Origin: Pseudarthrobacter sulfonivorans
GTDB lineage: Bacteria; Actinomycetota; Actinomycetes; Actinomycetales; Micrococcaceae
DNA length: 64,000 nt
Direction: 5' to 3'
Assembly: GCF_001484605.1 (NCBI RefSeq)
Contig: NZ_CP013747.1
Location: 3,162,001-3,226,000, forward strand
Shown: piece after piece, positions 6,774-15,163 of the stretch
How the letters are laid out: each line of letters starts with the position of its first letter
Numbering within the stretch: the stretch's first letter is position 1
The notes under the pieces: model-generated
What the model saw: the letters and a program-made list of their open reading frames with translations, nothing else
Databases searched by the model: none
What the model was told of the DNA's origin: nothing
Made by a program: the position numbers and the translations under genes

Positions 6774-9041
6774 CTAGTTCTTCTTGTCGCTGTTGCCCGG
6801 TGCAGGGTCCGTGGACGGCTGCGTGGCTGGAGCCGTGGCAGGCGCGGTGGCCTGCGTTGACGGCGTGGTCCGGGCAGGCGTTCCGCTCACCATGTTGGTG
6901 GGCGGGGCCGTGAACGCGTTGGTGCCATACGCCGGAGCGACCTGGGCCATGTACTTGGAGAACATGGGACCGGCGATCATGTAACCGTCGATCGCCTCAT
7001 AGCGTTTCCCGTTGATGGTCAGGTTCCGGCCGGGCCGGAGCTGGTCACCCAGCGGGTCGCCGAACCATGCTGCAGTGGCCACACCGGTGGTGAAACCGAC
7101 CACCCAGGTGGAGCCGTTGGTGTCGTTGGTACCGGTCTTGGCGGCCACCGGGAAGTTGGTTTTGGTGGAGATCCGGGGTTTGATGAGGGATCCGGACCCC
7201 TCATCCAGAACTTTCTGCAAGGCATACGCAACGCCCCGGGCGACCTCCGGTTTGACGGCATCACGGCAGCTCGTGGCCTGGGCCGGGAGCTGTGCGCCGG
7301 TCTGGTCCGTGACAGACGTGATGGCGATGGGCTCGCAGTACTTGCCGTCGTTGGCGAACGTGGCAAACGCGGAGGCCATGGTCAGCGGGGCGGTCTGCGT
7401 GGAGCCGATCAGGTTGGCCAAAGTGGTCATCTTGACCGGCGGGTTGGGATCGTCACCCACCGGCAGGCCACCGTGGATACCGACGGCGTCCACGATCTTC
7501 TGGATGCCGCAGAGGTCAACCTGCGCCGCCGATGCGAAGGTGGCCGTATTGATCGAGTTCTGCAGGCCGTACAGGACGGTCATGTTCCGGTAGTAGCCGT
7601 CGTCGGAGTTCTGCAGGTCGAAGCTGCCGGGAATCCTGGCGTCATACCAGCCCACGGTGGGTTCCGGGCAGGTGTTCTTCCAGGGGAAGTTCTGAGGGTA
7701 TTTGCGTGTGGCGGCGTTGAGGTTGGTGTTCATCGACTTGCCTTCGTTCACCCACTGGGCGAATGTGAAGGGCTTCATGGTGGAACCGGGCTGGAATCCG
7801 CCCAGGCCGTTGAGGTCGTTGCCGTCCTTGTCCAGCTTGTCCACGTTGAAGTTCTGGGTCTGGTTGAACTTGCCTTCGGTGGGCAGGAACGACGTGTTCT
7901 GCGCCATGTTCAGGATCTTGCCGGTGGTGGGCTGCACGGAGACGATGGACGCACCCCAGTTGTCAGGGTTGACGCCGGCGGCCGCATCCGACTCGGCCTG
8001 TGCCACGTTCTGGGCGTTGACGTCCAGCGTGGTGGTGATGGTCAGACCGCCGCGGAACACCATCTGCTCACGCTCTTTGGGGGTGGCGCCGTAGGCCGGG
8101 TTGTTCAGCAGCAGGTGCAGCACGTAGTCGCAGAAGTACGGTGCCGTGCTGGCGTAGGCGCAGCCCTGGCGCGACTGAGTGATCTTTGGCTCCACCGGGG
8201 TGGCCACGGCGGCGTCGTGATCAACCTGCGTGATCTTTCCCTGGTTCAGCATCAGGCCCAGGACCAGGTCGCGACGCTCCTTGGCGTTCTCCGGGTTGGT
8301 GATGGGATCAAACGCCGACGGGCTGTTCACGAGGCCTGCAAGGAGTGCTGCTTGCGGGAGGGTCAGATCCTTCGCGGTGTTGCTGAAGAAGAATTTGGAC
8401 GCGGCCTCGATGCCGTAAGCGTCGCGGTTGAAGAAGACGATGTTGAGGTAACCCTCGAGGATCTGCTCCTTGGAGAATTTCTTCTCCAGGGCGATCGCGA
8501 GCTTCATTTCGCGAAGCTTGTCTCCTACGCCCTTGTTAACACCGTTGAGCTTGATGTCATCAGTGTTTCCCTCGGCGGCGAGGTTGGCGTTGAGTACGTT
8601 GTTCACGTATTGCTGGGTGATGGTGGAGGCACCCTGTTTGTTGCCGCGGGCCGTGCTGACCATGGCGCGGAGGATGCCGGTGGTGTCCACACCGCCATGA
8701 TCGTAGAACCGGCTGTCTTCGACAGCGATGATCGCTTCCTTCATGAACGGCGAAATCTGGTCGAGGGCAACCTTGGTCCGGTTTTCCTCGTAGAGGTTCG
8801 CGATCAGGCTGCCGTCCGCGGCGAGGATCCGGGTGGACTGGCTGGGCGGGTCCACCTGCAGCTCTGCCGGGAGGGTATCGAAGAACTCGATGGAACCGCT
8901 TGCCGCGCTGCCGGAAACGGCCGCAGCCGGGACCAGCAGGCCCGCCACCAGGACACCACAAATCGCGCTCACACCGAGGAAACCAAATATCTTTCCGAGG
9001 GTAGTGGCTGTGTCGAAAATGGGGTTCTTACGAGTCACCAT
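6774..9041 (-). CDS. Class A penicillin-binding protein (bifunctional transglycosylase/transpeptidase, PonA2-like)
   Basis: A 755-aa bifunctional peptidoglycan synthase. After a membrane helix near residues 16-40 comes the GT51 transglycosylase domain (EDSRFYDHGGVD, TITQQYVNN), then the transpeptidase domain with SxxK nucleophile in GSTMKPF (Ser420), SxN in QNSINTAT and KTGT near residue 620. The C-terminus is a Pro/Thr/Ala-rich tail. I chose ATG 9041 because TAAAGT (9049-9054 on the minus strand) ends exactly 7 nt upstream, pointing to a leaderless mRNA; GTG at 9050 is an alternative. Its position near ridA, crp and marP matches ponA2 (Rv3682) of M. tuberculosis. Confidence 0.93.
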   Translation of the reverse strand: MVTRKNPIFDTATTLGKIFGFLGVSAICGVLVAGLLVPAAAVSGSAASGSIEFFDTLPAELQVDPPSQSTRILAADGSLIANLYEENRTKVALDQISPFMKEAIIAVEDSRFYDHGGVDTTGILRAMVSTARGNKQGASTITQQYVNNVLNANLAAEGNTDDIKLNGVNKGVGDKLREMKLAIALEKKFSKEQILEGYLNIVFFNRDAYGIEAASKFFFSNTAKDLTLPQAALLAGLVNSPSAFDPITNPENAKERRDLVLGLMLNQGKITQVDHDAAVATPVEPKITQSRQGCAYASTAPYFCDYVLHLLLNNPAYGATPKEREQMVFRGGLTITTTLDVNAQNVAQAESDAAAGVNPDNWGASIVSVQPTTGKILNMAQNTSFLPTEGKFNQTQNFNVDKLDKDGNDLNGLGGFQPGSTMKPFTFAQWVNEGKSMNTNLNAATRKYPQNFPWKNTCPEPTVGWYDARIPGSFDLQNSDDGYYRNMTVLYGLQNSINTATFASAAQVDLCGIQKIVDAVGIHGGLPVGDDPNPPVKMTTLANLIGSTQTAPLTMASAFATFANDGKYCEPIAITSVTDQTGAQLPAQATSCRDAVKPEVARGVAYALQKVLDEGSGSLIKPRISTKTNFPVAAKTGTNDTNGSTWVVGFTTGVATAAWFGDPLGDQLRPGRNLTINGKRYEAIDGYMIAGPMFSKYMAQVAPAYGTNAFTAPPTNMVSGTPARTTPSTQATAPATAPATQPSTDPAPGNSDKKN

Positions 9042-9078
9042 GTTTTCCACTTTACCGGCAAGGACTAGTCTTTAGCTC

Positions 9079-9234
9079 ATGACCAAATGGGAGTACGCGA
9101 CGATTCCGCTCATTATTCACGCTACGAAGCAGATTCTGGACCAGTGGGGAGAGGACGGCTGGGAGCTCGTCCAGGTAATCACCGGACCGGACGGCAACGG
9201 CCTGGTTGCCTACCTCAAGAGGGAGAAGCAGTAG
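9079..9234 (+). CDS. DUF4177 family small protein
   Basis: A 51-aa protein (MTKWEYATIPLI..., GWELVQVI, LVAYLKREKQ). The pattern WEY...GWELV is that of DUF4177 proteins, common small cytoplasmic proteins of Actinobacteria without a known function. There is no ribosome site close to the ATG, but TAGTCT at 9066-9071 ends 7 nt before it, so the message is probably leaderless. The stop codon is followed within 3 nt by the RidA start, so the two genes form an operon. Confidence 0.85.
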   Translation: MTKWEYATIPLIIHATKQILDQWGEDGWELVQVITGPDGNGLVAYLKREKQ

Positions 9235-9236
9235 CG

Positions 9237-9770
9237 ATGAGCACCCCCGCAGAGACCACGTCCGGCGCGGAAACCGCGCCGATTTCAGCCGTTGAGCAGC
9301 GCCTCGCCGAGCTCGGACTGACCCTTCCCGAGGTGGCCGCTCCCGTCGCCGCCTACGTGCCGGCCGTCATCACCGGCAGCCATGTTTACACCTCCGGCCA
9401 GCTGCCGTTTATTAACGGCAAACTCGAAGCAACCGGCAAGGTCTCCACCGGCACGGAGGGCGCCTCCGACGAGCCCACCGTGTCCCCGGAGGACGCCAAG
9501 GCCTACGCCGCTGTCTGCGCCATCAACGCGCTGGCGGCCATCAAGAGCGTCATCGGCGATCTGGACCGCATCACCCGCATCGTCAAGGTGGTGGGCTTCG
9601 TGTCCTCCGATCCGGCCTTCACCGGACAGCCGGGCGTCATCAACGGCGCGTCCGAGCTCCTCGGCCAGGTCTTTGGTGACGCAGGCCAGCACGCCCGCTC
9701 CGCCGTCGGCGTGTCGGTTCTTCCGCTCGACTCTCCCGTAGAGGTCGAACTGATCGCTGAATTCAGCTAA
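9237..9770 (+). CDS. ridA: RidA family (YjgF/YER057c) protein
   Basis: A 177-aa protein. RidA enzymes hydrolyse reactive enamine/imine intermediates of PLP enzymes. Family features are SGQLPFINGKLEATGKV near the N-terminus, the alpha-beta core VCAINALAAIKSVIGDLD, and ARSAVGVSVLPLDSPVEVEL containing the conserved Arg that contacts substrate. It has an extra N-terminal segment of about 30 residues, as in actinobacterial homologues. It starts 2 nt after the DUF4177 stop and is followed by a NUDIX gene. Confidence 0.9.
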   Translation: MSTPAETTSGAETAPISAVEQRLAELGLTLPEVAAPVAAYVPAVITGSHVYTSGQLPFINGKLEATGKVSTGTEGASDEPTVSPEDAKAYAAVCAINALAAIKSVIGDLDRITRIVKVVGFVSSDPAFTGQPGVINGASELLGQVFGDAGQHARSAVGVSVLPLDSPVEVELIAEFS

Positions 9771-9787
9771 GGACCCGGTTCACTCAA

Positions 9788-10699
9788 TTGCCTCAGCTCG
9801 CCCGACGCTTGTTTGCCCTTCCTCCGGATCTTGAAGGGGCTGCCCAAAGCTGGCTCGAACACGGCGAGCGGACCCCGCGTGCCGCCCGCTACGCATCGTC
9901 CGTGGTGCTTCTGCGGGATTCGCCCACCGGCCTGGAGACGTGGCTGGGGTACCGGCCCGGCTCCTCGCCGCTGGGCGTCCTCGCGTTCCCCGGAGGTTCC
10001 CTGGAGGCGTCCGACGACGACGCCGTCGGTTGGCTGGGCCCCTCACCCCAGCATTGGGCCGAGCAGATGGGGACGGACGACGTCGGGCTGGCGCGGCGCC
10101 ACGTGGTGGGCGCCATCCGCGAACTCTTTGAGGAAGCCGGCGTTCTCCTTGCCGGGCCGGACATGTCCACCACGGTGGAAAACACGTCAACGCAGGACTG
10201 GATGCGGGCCCGCGTGGCCGTTGCCGACCAAGAGAAGACCTTCACGGAGCTCCTCGCCAAGCGGGGACTCTCGCTGCGGACCGACCTGCTGAAGCCGCTC
10301 GTCAACTGGCGCAGCCCCGACTTCGCGCACCGCCGCTTCGACACCCGCTATTTCGCCGCCACCGTCCCCATGAACCAGCAGCCCAGCCTGCTGGAGAGCA
10401 AGGGCGTCTGGGGCCGCTGGGTGTGCGCCACCAAGGCCATCGCCGCGCGCAGCACCACTGCCCTGGGCGATGAAGTGGGCCAGGAGAACACCGTTGGCCT
10501 TACCCTCGGCCAGCTCCTGGTGCCGGGGTCGGAGATCATGCTGGAGAAGATGGCCGCAGCGAACGGCTGCATCGCCTACCTCAGCTACAAGCGCAAACCC
10601 CACGTGTACCAGGCACGGCTGGTCGATGAAGAGGGCACGCTCATGCTCGAAGTCGAGGCCGCCAAAACCGTAGCCGGAGACCCCCAGCGCGAGCGCTAG
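9788..10699 (+). CDS. NUDIX hydrolase of the NUDT19 type (interrupted Nudix box)
   Basis: A 303-aa protein starting with TTG at 9788. The Nudix box is split: FPGGSLEASDDD is followed by an insert of about 30 residues before GAIRELFEEAGVLLAG, which supplies the REL-FEEAG metal-binding part. An insertion at this position is a mark of the NUDT19 (RP2) branch, whose animal members cleave CoA derivatives. It lies 17 nt after ridA, so probably in the same operon. No good ribosome site precedes the TTG (AAGGA is 14 nt away), so the start is the least certain part. Confidence 0.8.
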   Translation: MPQLARRLFALPPDLEGAAQSWLEHGERTPRAARYASSVVLLRDSPTGLETWLGYRPGSSPLGVLAFPGGSLEASDDDAVGWLGPSPQHWAEQMGTDDVGLARRHVVGAIRELFEEAGVLLAGPDMSTTVENTSTQDWMRARVAVADQEKTFTELLAKRGLSLRTDLLKPLVNWRSPDFAHRRFDTRYFAATVPMNQQPSLLESKGVWGRWVCATKAIAARSTTALGDEVGQENTVGLTLGQLLVPGSEIMLEKMAAANGCIAYLSYKRKPHVYQARLVDEEGTLMLEVEAAKTVAGDPQRER

Positions 10700-10722
10700 T
10701 CGCTTCTGGTTGCGTCCGCTAT

Positions 10723-10744
10723 GCGACGGCCCTTTCGCCGTCGC
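10723..10744 (+). terminator. Hairpin after the NUDIX gene
   Basis: An 8-bp perfect stem, GCGACGGC at 10723-10730 and GCCGTCGC at 10737-10744, has a 6-nt loop. TATGCG at 10720-10725 can alternatively pair with CGCATA downstream. There is no T-tract, so it is only a likely terminator. Confidence 0.4.
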
Positions 10745-10876
10745 TTAGACACAGCGCATAGGGGCACTTGCGGTCGCTGGGCGACCTTCAGCGCCCGATG
10801 CGCCGCGATGCGCTCCTACGCGAAAGACCGCCGCCCAGCTCGTATCCGTCACGCAGTCCGCTGCCCCAACGCAAAA

Positions 10877-10952
10877 GGCCCGAGGTCCGGCATCCGGAAG
10901 CGTGCGTCAGAGCGACGAAGGAGCAGCACGCGGAGGATGCCGGCCTCGGGCC
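10877..10952 (-). terminator. Large hairpin terminator of crp
   Basis: Arms 10877-10895 and 10935-10952 pair over 18 bp with one bulged base; GCGTGC and GCACGC pair again within the loop. On the minus strand the stem is followed by TTTTGCG. It lies just past the crp stop codon. The rest of the 10700-10966 gap is GC-rich with small hairpins and holds no gene I can support. Confidence 0.6.
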
Positions 10953-10966
10953 GGACGCAACTGGGA

Positions 10967-11644
10967 CTAGCGGGAGCGCTGGCGGAGGCGCTGCATGTCG
11001 AGGATCACTACGGCACGGGCTTCGAGGCGGAGCCAGCCGCGCTGGACGAACTCTGCGAGGGCCTTGTTGACCGTCTCGCGGGAGGCGCCTACCAGCTGGG
11101 CCAGCTCTTCCTGCGTGAGCTCGTGGGCTACCAGGACGCCGTCCGTTGCCGGGCGGCCGAAGCGGTCGGCCAGGTCCAGCAGTGCCTTGGCCACACGGCC
11201 GGGGACGTCGGAGAACACCAGGTCCGAGAGTGAATCGTTGGTGCGGCGCAGGCGGCGGGCCAGGGCCTGCAGCAGCTGCGCCGAAACCTCGGGGCGTGTC
11301 CGCAGCAGGGCGTTGAGGCTTTCGTTCTTCAGGCCAGCAAGGCGGGTTTCGGAGACAGCCGTGGCCGTGGCCGTGCGGGGGCTGGGGTCAAAGAGTGCCA
11401 TTTCGCCGAACAGTTCACCCGGGCCCAGGATGGCGAGCAGGGACTCCCTGCCATCGGGGGACGTGCGGCCCAGCTTCACCTTGCCGGAGACGATGAAGTA
11501 GAGCTGGTCGCCCTGGTCGCCCTCGCGGAATACCGATGCACCGCGGGAGAGGTCCACCTCGGTCAGCTCGTCCGTCAGCAGGCGGAATGCTTCGTCGTCG
11601 AGCGTGGCAAATAGGGGTGCTCGGCGCAGTACCTCGATGTCCAT
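10967..11644 (-). CDS. crp: cAMP-responsive Crp/Fnr-family regulator (GlxR/Crp)
   Basis: A 225-aa global regulator. The N-terminal cyclic-nucleotide domain has GELFGEMALFDPSPRTATATA, including the phosphate-binding Arg and Thr positions. The C-terminal winged HTH reads LTQEELAQLVGASRETVNKAL, close to C. glutamicum GlxR and M. tuberculosis Crp (Rv3676) along the entire length, including LARRLRRTN and FSDVPGRVAK. AGGAGA lies 5 nt before the ATG. It is a single-gene unit. In GlxR organisms this protein controls sugar uptake and acetate metabolism; sites that match its consensus occur in this window. Confidence 0.93.
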   Translation of the reverse strand: MDIEVLRRAPLFATLDDEAFRLLTDELTEVDLSRGASVFREGDQGDQLYFIVSGKVKLGRTSPDGRESLLAILGPGELFGEMALFDPSPRTATATAVSETRLAGLKNESLNALLRTRPEVSAQLLQALARRLRRTNDSLSDLVFSDVPGRVAKALLDLADRFGRPATDGVLVAHELTQEELAQLVGASRETVNKALAEFVQRGWLRLEARAVVILDMQRLRQRSR

Positions 11645-11710
11645 GAAATCTCCTGAATAAAAAGTGTCGGCTGTGGCGCTTTTGCCATTGTTTCAGAATT
11701 TTCAAGGTTC

Positions 11711-11726
11711 TGTGACGTACTTGGCA
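11711..11726. promoter_or_regulatory. Possible Crp/GlxR site upstream of crp
   Basis: The sequence TGTGACGTACTTGGCA matches the GlxR consensus TGTGANNTANNTCACA at 10 of 12 fixed positions, with a perfect left half. It is 67-82 nt upstream of the crp start, a normal place for autoregulation. The right half is weak. Confidence 0.35.
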
Positions 11727-11909
11727 GCGGAAACGCCGCTGACAGTGTGTAATGCGGGCACGATCCGGTGTCCGGCCCCACCCGGGGTGTGAGTTTGACG
11801 ACGGAACGTGGGCCGAACCTGGGCCGAAGGGGCGGGGGACTGGCGCCCACAGAACAATGTCAGCTTGCGCCACTAGAATTGGGTCTCAACCGTATTCGAG
11901 GAGCGCTCA

Positions 11910-13094
11910 GTGTTTGGCTTGACTGTTCTGGACCTGGCGCTGATCCTGGCCCTGCTGTCTTACCTGATCTATGGCCTGCGCAACGGCTTCCTGGTAACCC
12001 TCGGGGGTATCGCCGGCTTTGCCGCGGGCGCCATGGCTGCCTTCTTTGCCGTTCCACTGGTCAGCAACTTCGTGGAAGACTCCGGCTGGAGGCTGACCGC
12101 CATCGTGGCCGCCGCCGTCGTTCTGATGGCTCTGGGCCATGGCCTCGGGACCATGATCGGGCGCAAAATCCGTGGCGCCGTGCGGATCAAGCCGCTGCGT
12201 GCGGTGGACCGGCTGGTGGGCGGGGCCGTCAACGTGGTGGTCTCGGCCCTCGTGATGTCCATGCTCGCCTTCAGCGTCAGCGCCCTGGGCGTTCCGTTTG
12301 TGTCCCAGCAACTGGCCGAGTCCAAAGTCATCCGGTACATCGACGGGCTGACGCCTGTCCCCTTGAAGACCACCATGGCGCAGCTGCGGTCCACGGTGAT
12401 CGGCAACGGAATTCCCACGCTGCTTGAAGGCCTGGACCAGGGGCAGCCAGTGGCGGTGCCCAACGCCAGTACCGATACGCCAGCGCTGAACCGGGCCGCG
12501 CAGTCAGTCCTGAAAATTGCCGGAACCGCCTACCAATGCGGCCAGAACCAGACCGGCACCGGCTTTGTGGTTTCCCCGGGCCGGGTTGTGACCAATGCCC
12601 ATGTTGTGGCGGGCGTGTCGCAGCCGGTGGTTGAAATTCCCGACGGCGGCGCGATGCCCGGGCGGGTGGTGTACTTCGACCCCAGGCACGACCTCGCCGT
12701 CCTGGCCGTTGACGGTCTGCCGTCCGAACCGCTGACGCTGACGTCCGATCTCCCGAACGGCAGCCCGGCAGCTTTCGCGGGGTACCCTCACGGCGGTCCG
12801 TTCCAGTCCAACCCCGCCACGGTCCAGGACATCACCTCGGTTCTGGTGCCCGACATCTACGGCGAAAACCCGGCCCCGGAAGAGATCTACCGCCTGGCCG
12901 GCAACGTTCAGCCCGGGAACTCGGGCGGCCCGCTGCTGACCATGGAGGGCCTGGTGGCCGGCGTCATTTTCGCCAAGGCAACCTCGGACACCGAAATGGG
13001 TTTCGCGATCACCATGAATGACCTGTTCCCGGTCGCATCCCAGGCCGCAAGCCTCAGCGCTCCAGTCTCTTCCGGGCAGTGCATCCAGAAGTAG
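11910..13094 (+). CDS. marP: MarP-type membrane serine protease (CvpA + trypsin-like domain)
   Basis: A 394-aa protein starting at GTG 11910 with GAGGAG 7 nt upstream. Four membrane helices in residues 1-125 form a CvpA-like domain, then a periplasmic chymotrypsin-fold protease. The triad is His231 in VTNAHVVAG, Asp261 in RHDLAVL and Ser338 in PGNSGGP. These spacings nearly equal those of M. tuberculosis MarP (Rv3671c), a protease needed for acid and oxidative stress resistance. Cysteines in YQCGQ and at the C-terminus (SGQCIQ) could form the regulatory disulfide known from MarP. It lies beside crp as in mycobacteria. Confidence 0.92.
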   Translation: MFGLTVLDLALILALLSYLIYGLRNGFLVTLGGIAGFAAGAMAAFFAVPLVSNFVEDSGWRLTAIVAAAVVLMALGHGLGTMIGRKIRGAVRIKPLRAVDRLVGGAVNVVVSALVMSMLAFSVSALGVPFVSQQLAESKVIRYIDGLTPVPLKTTMAQLRSTVIGNGIPTLLEGLDQGQPVAVPNASTDTPALNRAAQSVLKIAGTAYQCGQNQTGTGFVVSPGRVVTNAHVVAGVSQPVVEIPDGGAMPGRVVYFDPRHDLAVLAVDGLPSEPLTLTSDLPNGSPAAFAGYPHGGPFQSNPATVQDITSVLVPDIYGENPAPEEIYRLAGNVQPGNSGGPLLTMEGLVAGVIFAKATSDTEMGFAITMNDLFPVASQAASLSAPVSSGQCIQK

Positions 13095-13139
13095 CCCGGG
13101 CGGCCTGAGTCACACGAGTCTGAGCCGCACAGCGCCGGG

Positions 13140-13598
13140 CTACAGCGCTTCGGCCAGGTAATCGATGGCCAGCTTGTAGCCGAAGACGCCGGCGCCCACG
13201 ATCACCGCGGCGCACACGGGGGACAGGAACGAGTGGTGCCGGAATTCCTCACGCTGGTGCACGTTGGTGATGTGGACCTCGACGGCGGGAAGCTGCACTG
13301 CTGCCAGGGCGTCGCGCAGGGCCACGGAGGTGTGGGTGAAGGCGCCGGCGTTCAGCACAATCCCGACGGCGGTGCCACGGGCTGCGTGGATGACGTCCAG
13401 GAGCACACCCTCATGGTTGGACTGGACGCATTCCACGTTGAAGCCGTGGGCCTGCGCCGTGGTGGCTGCCAGCTGCTCCACGTCCGCGAGGGTGGAGGTG
13501 CCGTACTTCTCCGGCTCACGGGTGCCCAACAGATTGAGGTTGGGGCCGTTGATCACGAGGATGGTGCCGCGCCCGGCAGCAGTGGTGGCTTCAGTCAT
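13140..13598 (-). CDS. aroQ: 3-dehydroquinate dehydratase, type II
   Basis: A 152-aa shikimate-pathway enzyme. The family signature [21 protein letters not shown] holds the catalytic Tyr; [30 protein letters not shown] and [16 protein letters not shown] follow. I chose ATG 13598 because TAGATT (13606-13611, minus strand) ends 7 nt upstream, so the message is probably leaderless. The frame is open far upstream and runs through the LacI remnant, but everything before 13598 is unrelated to the enzyme. Confidence 0.93.
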   Translation of the reverse strand: MTEATTAAGRGTILVINGPNLNLLGTREPEKYGTSTLADVEQLAATTAQAHGFNVECVQSNHEGVLLDVIHAARGTAVGIVLNAGAFTHTSVALRDALAAVQLPAVEVHITNVHQREEFRHHSFLSPVCAAVIVGAGVFGYKLAIDYLAEAL

Positions 13599-13796
13599 GG
13601 TTGCAAATCTAGCGCCTGGGCAGGCATGCCGCGCATTCTTACGATCAATGGGCTCTGGCAAGGCGTTCTCCGATGACGCGGGCCAGATGGTCCATAAGCT
13701 CACTATGAAACTGCTGGTCGCAGGCTTCATGGTGTGTTTTCTCACGGTGCCTGTGGTGCCAATAGCCGCCACTTGTGCGTGCCTCCGGGTCATCGC

Positions 13797-14045
13797 CGAC
13801 TGGCTGCCCCGTCCCCGGGCCAGTTCCGATGCCGCGGCGGAAGCAACATAGCCAAGGTTGGTTGCGGCAGCCATGACTTTCTGCCGGGTGGCCTCGGAGA
13901 CACGCGGGAGTCCACGCAGAGCGCGCGAGACGGTGGCCGTCGACACGCCGGCGGCGGCGGCCACGTCCCGGATGCCTGCGGCATGGAGTGACTGGCCAGT
14001 CTGCGCCTGAGCAGGTCCGGACGTTTGATAATCCGGGCTGGTCAT
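13797..14045 (-). pseudogene. Truncated LacI-family regulator (HTH only)
   Basis: From ATG 14045, with GGGGG upstream, the frame encodes a clear LacI DNA-binding domain ([19 protein letters not shown], then [19 protein letters not shown], hinge ASELARG). After about 80 residues the similarity stops where a sugar-binding domain of about 260 residues should begin. The frame continues without a stop as non-LacI sequence into aroQ. This looks like a deletion remnant. It sits next to galE and the alpha-galactosidase operon and may once have been their repressor. A short HTH-only protein could still be made. Confidence 0.7.
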
Positions 14046-14067
14046 GAATGCCCCCGTCCCAGCTGTC

Positions 14068-15081
14068 CTAGATCTTGTAACCATTCGGGTTGTTCTTCTG
14101 CCAGCGCCAGTGGTCCTCGCACATCTGGTCAACGGTTTTAGTGGTGGACCAGCTGAGGTCGGCCAGTGCTGACGTGGCGTCGGCCCAGAAGGCGGGCAGG
14201 TCGCCGGCGCGGCGTCCGGTGATCTCGTAGGGGATGGGCCTGCCTACTGCCTTTTCGAAGGAGTGCAGCACCTCCAGCACGGAGGAGCCCTTCCCGGAGC
14301 CAAGGTTCCAGCGGTAGACGCCGGACCGGTCGGCGATGTGGTTGAGCGCGGCTAGGTGGCCTTCAGCGAGGTCCACGACGTGGATGTAGTCGCGCAGGCA
14401 GGTTCCGTCCGGGGTATCGTAGTCGCCGCCGTAGACCATCAGTTTTTCGCGTCGCCCCACGGCAACCTGGGCGATGAACGGCACCAGGTTGTTGGGGATG
14501 CCTTGGGGGTCCTCGCCGAAGCTTCCTGAAGGGTGGGCGCCTACCGGGTTGAAATAGCGCAGCAGGGCGATATGCCAGCGGGTATCCGCTGCTCCCAGGT
14601 CCGAGAGGATGTCCTCGATCTGCTCCTTGGTCCGGCCGTAAGGGTTGTTGGCCCCGATCTCCATCTTCTCCACGTACGGGATGGGGTTGTGTTCGCCGTA
14701 TACGGTGGCTGAGGAGCTGAAGACGATGGACCGGACGCCGTGCCGTTCCATGACCCGGAGAAGATTCAGGGTGCCCACCAGGTTGTTGTGGTAGTACTTC
14801 AACGGCTCCTGCACCGATTCACCCACGGCCTTGAGCCCGGCAAAGTGGATCACGGAGTCGATCCCGTTTCCGGCAAAGACGTTTTCCACCGCGGCCTCGT
14901 CCACCAGGTCAACGTAGTGGAACTCCGCGATTCTGCCGCTCAGCTCGGCAACCCGCCACAGGGATTCCTCGCCGGAGTTCACCAAATTGTCGATCACCAC
15001 CACGTCATGGCCGGCTTCCTGCAGGGACAAAACAGTGTGGGAACCGATGTACCCGGTGCCACCTGTGACCAGAATTCTCAT
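14068..15081 (-). CDS. galE: UDP-glucose 4-epimerase
   Basis: A 337-aa SDR enzyme that interconverts UDP-galactose and UDP-glucose (Leloir pathway). Visible features are the NAD motif TGGTGYIG, the FSSSATVYG segment, catalytic Tyr and Lys in PYGRTK, and the substrate region [14 protein letters not shown] chose the second ATG (15081) because AGAGGA lies 5 nt upstream and overlaps the first ATG. It follows the alpha-galactosidase gene, so released galactose can be processed; a strong hairpin separates the two. Confidence 0.93.
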   Translation of the reverse strand: MRILVTGGTGYIGSHTVLSLQEAGHDVVVIDNLVNSGEESLWRVAELSGRIAEFHYVDLVDEAAVENVFAGNGIDSVIHFAGLKAVGESVQEPLKYYHNNLVGTLNLLRVMERHGVRSIVFSSSATVYGEHNPIPYVEKMEIGANNPYGRTKEQIEDILSDLGAADTRWHIALLRYFNPVGAHPSGSFGEDPQGIPNNLVPFIAQVAVGRREKLMVYGGDYDTPDGTCLRDYIHVVDLAEGHLAALNHIADRSGVYRWNLGSGKGSSVLEVLHSFEKAVGRPIPYEITGRRAGDLPAFWADATSALADLSWSTTKTVDQMCEDHWRWQKNNPNGYKI

Positions 15082-15105
15082 TTGCATCCTCTATCGGACC
15101 TGAGG

Positions 15106-15151
15106 CTGCCCGCCGTTCCCCGGCTCCGAGGGCGGGGGAACGGCGGGGCAG
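15106..15151 (-). terminator. Terminator-like hairpin between alpha-galactosidase and galE
   Basis: Arms 15106-15121 and 15135-15151 pair over 16 bp with one bulge (CTGCCCGCCGTTCCCC). No T-tract follows on the minus strand. It may reduce read-through into galE or protect the upstream mRNA. Confidence 0.5.
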
Positions 15152-15163
15152 GCCTTCAAGTTG

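Noticed and set aside
7473..9068. 531-codon plus-strand frame opposite the penicillin-binding protein
   Set aside because: No recognisable domain; the minus strand encodes both PBP domains with all active-site motifs.
13599..14132. Reading aroQ as a 330-residue protein with an N-terminal extension
   Set aside because: The extension is a LacI remnant plus non-homologous sequence; a leaderless promoter and family length support ATG 13598.
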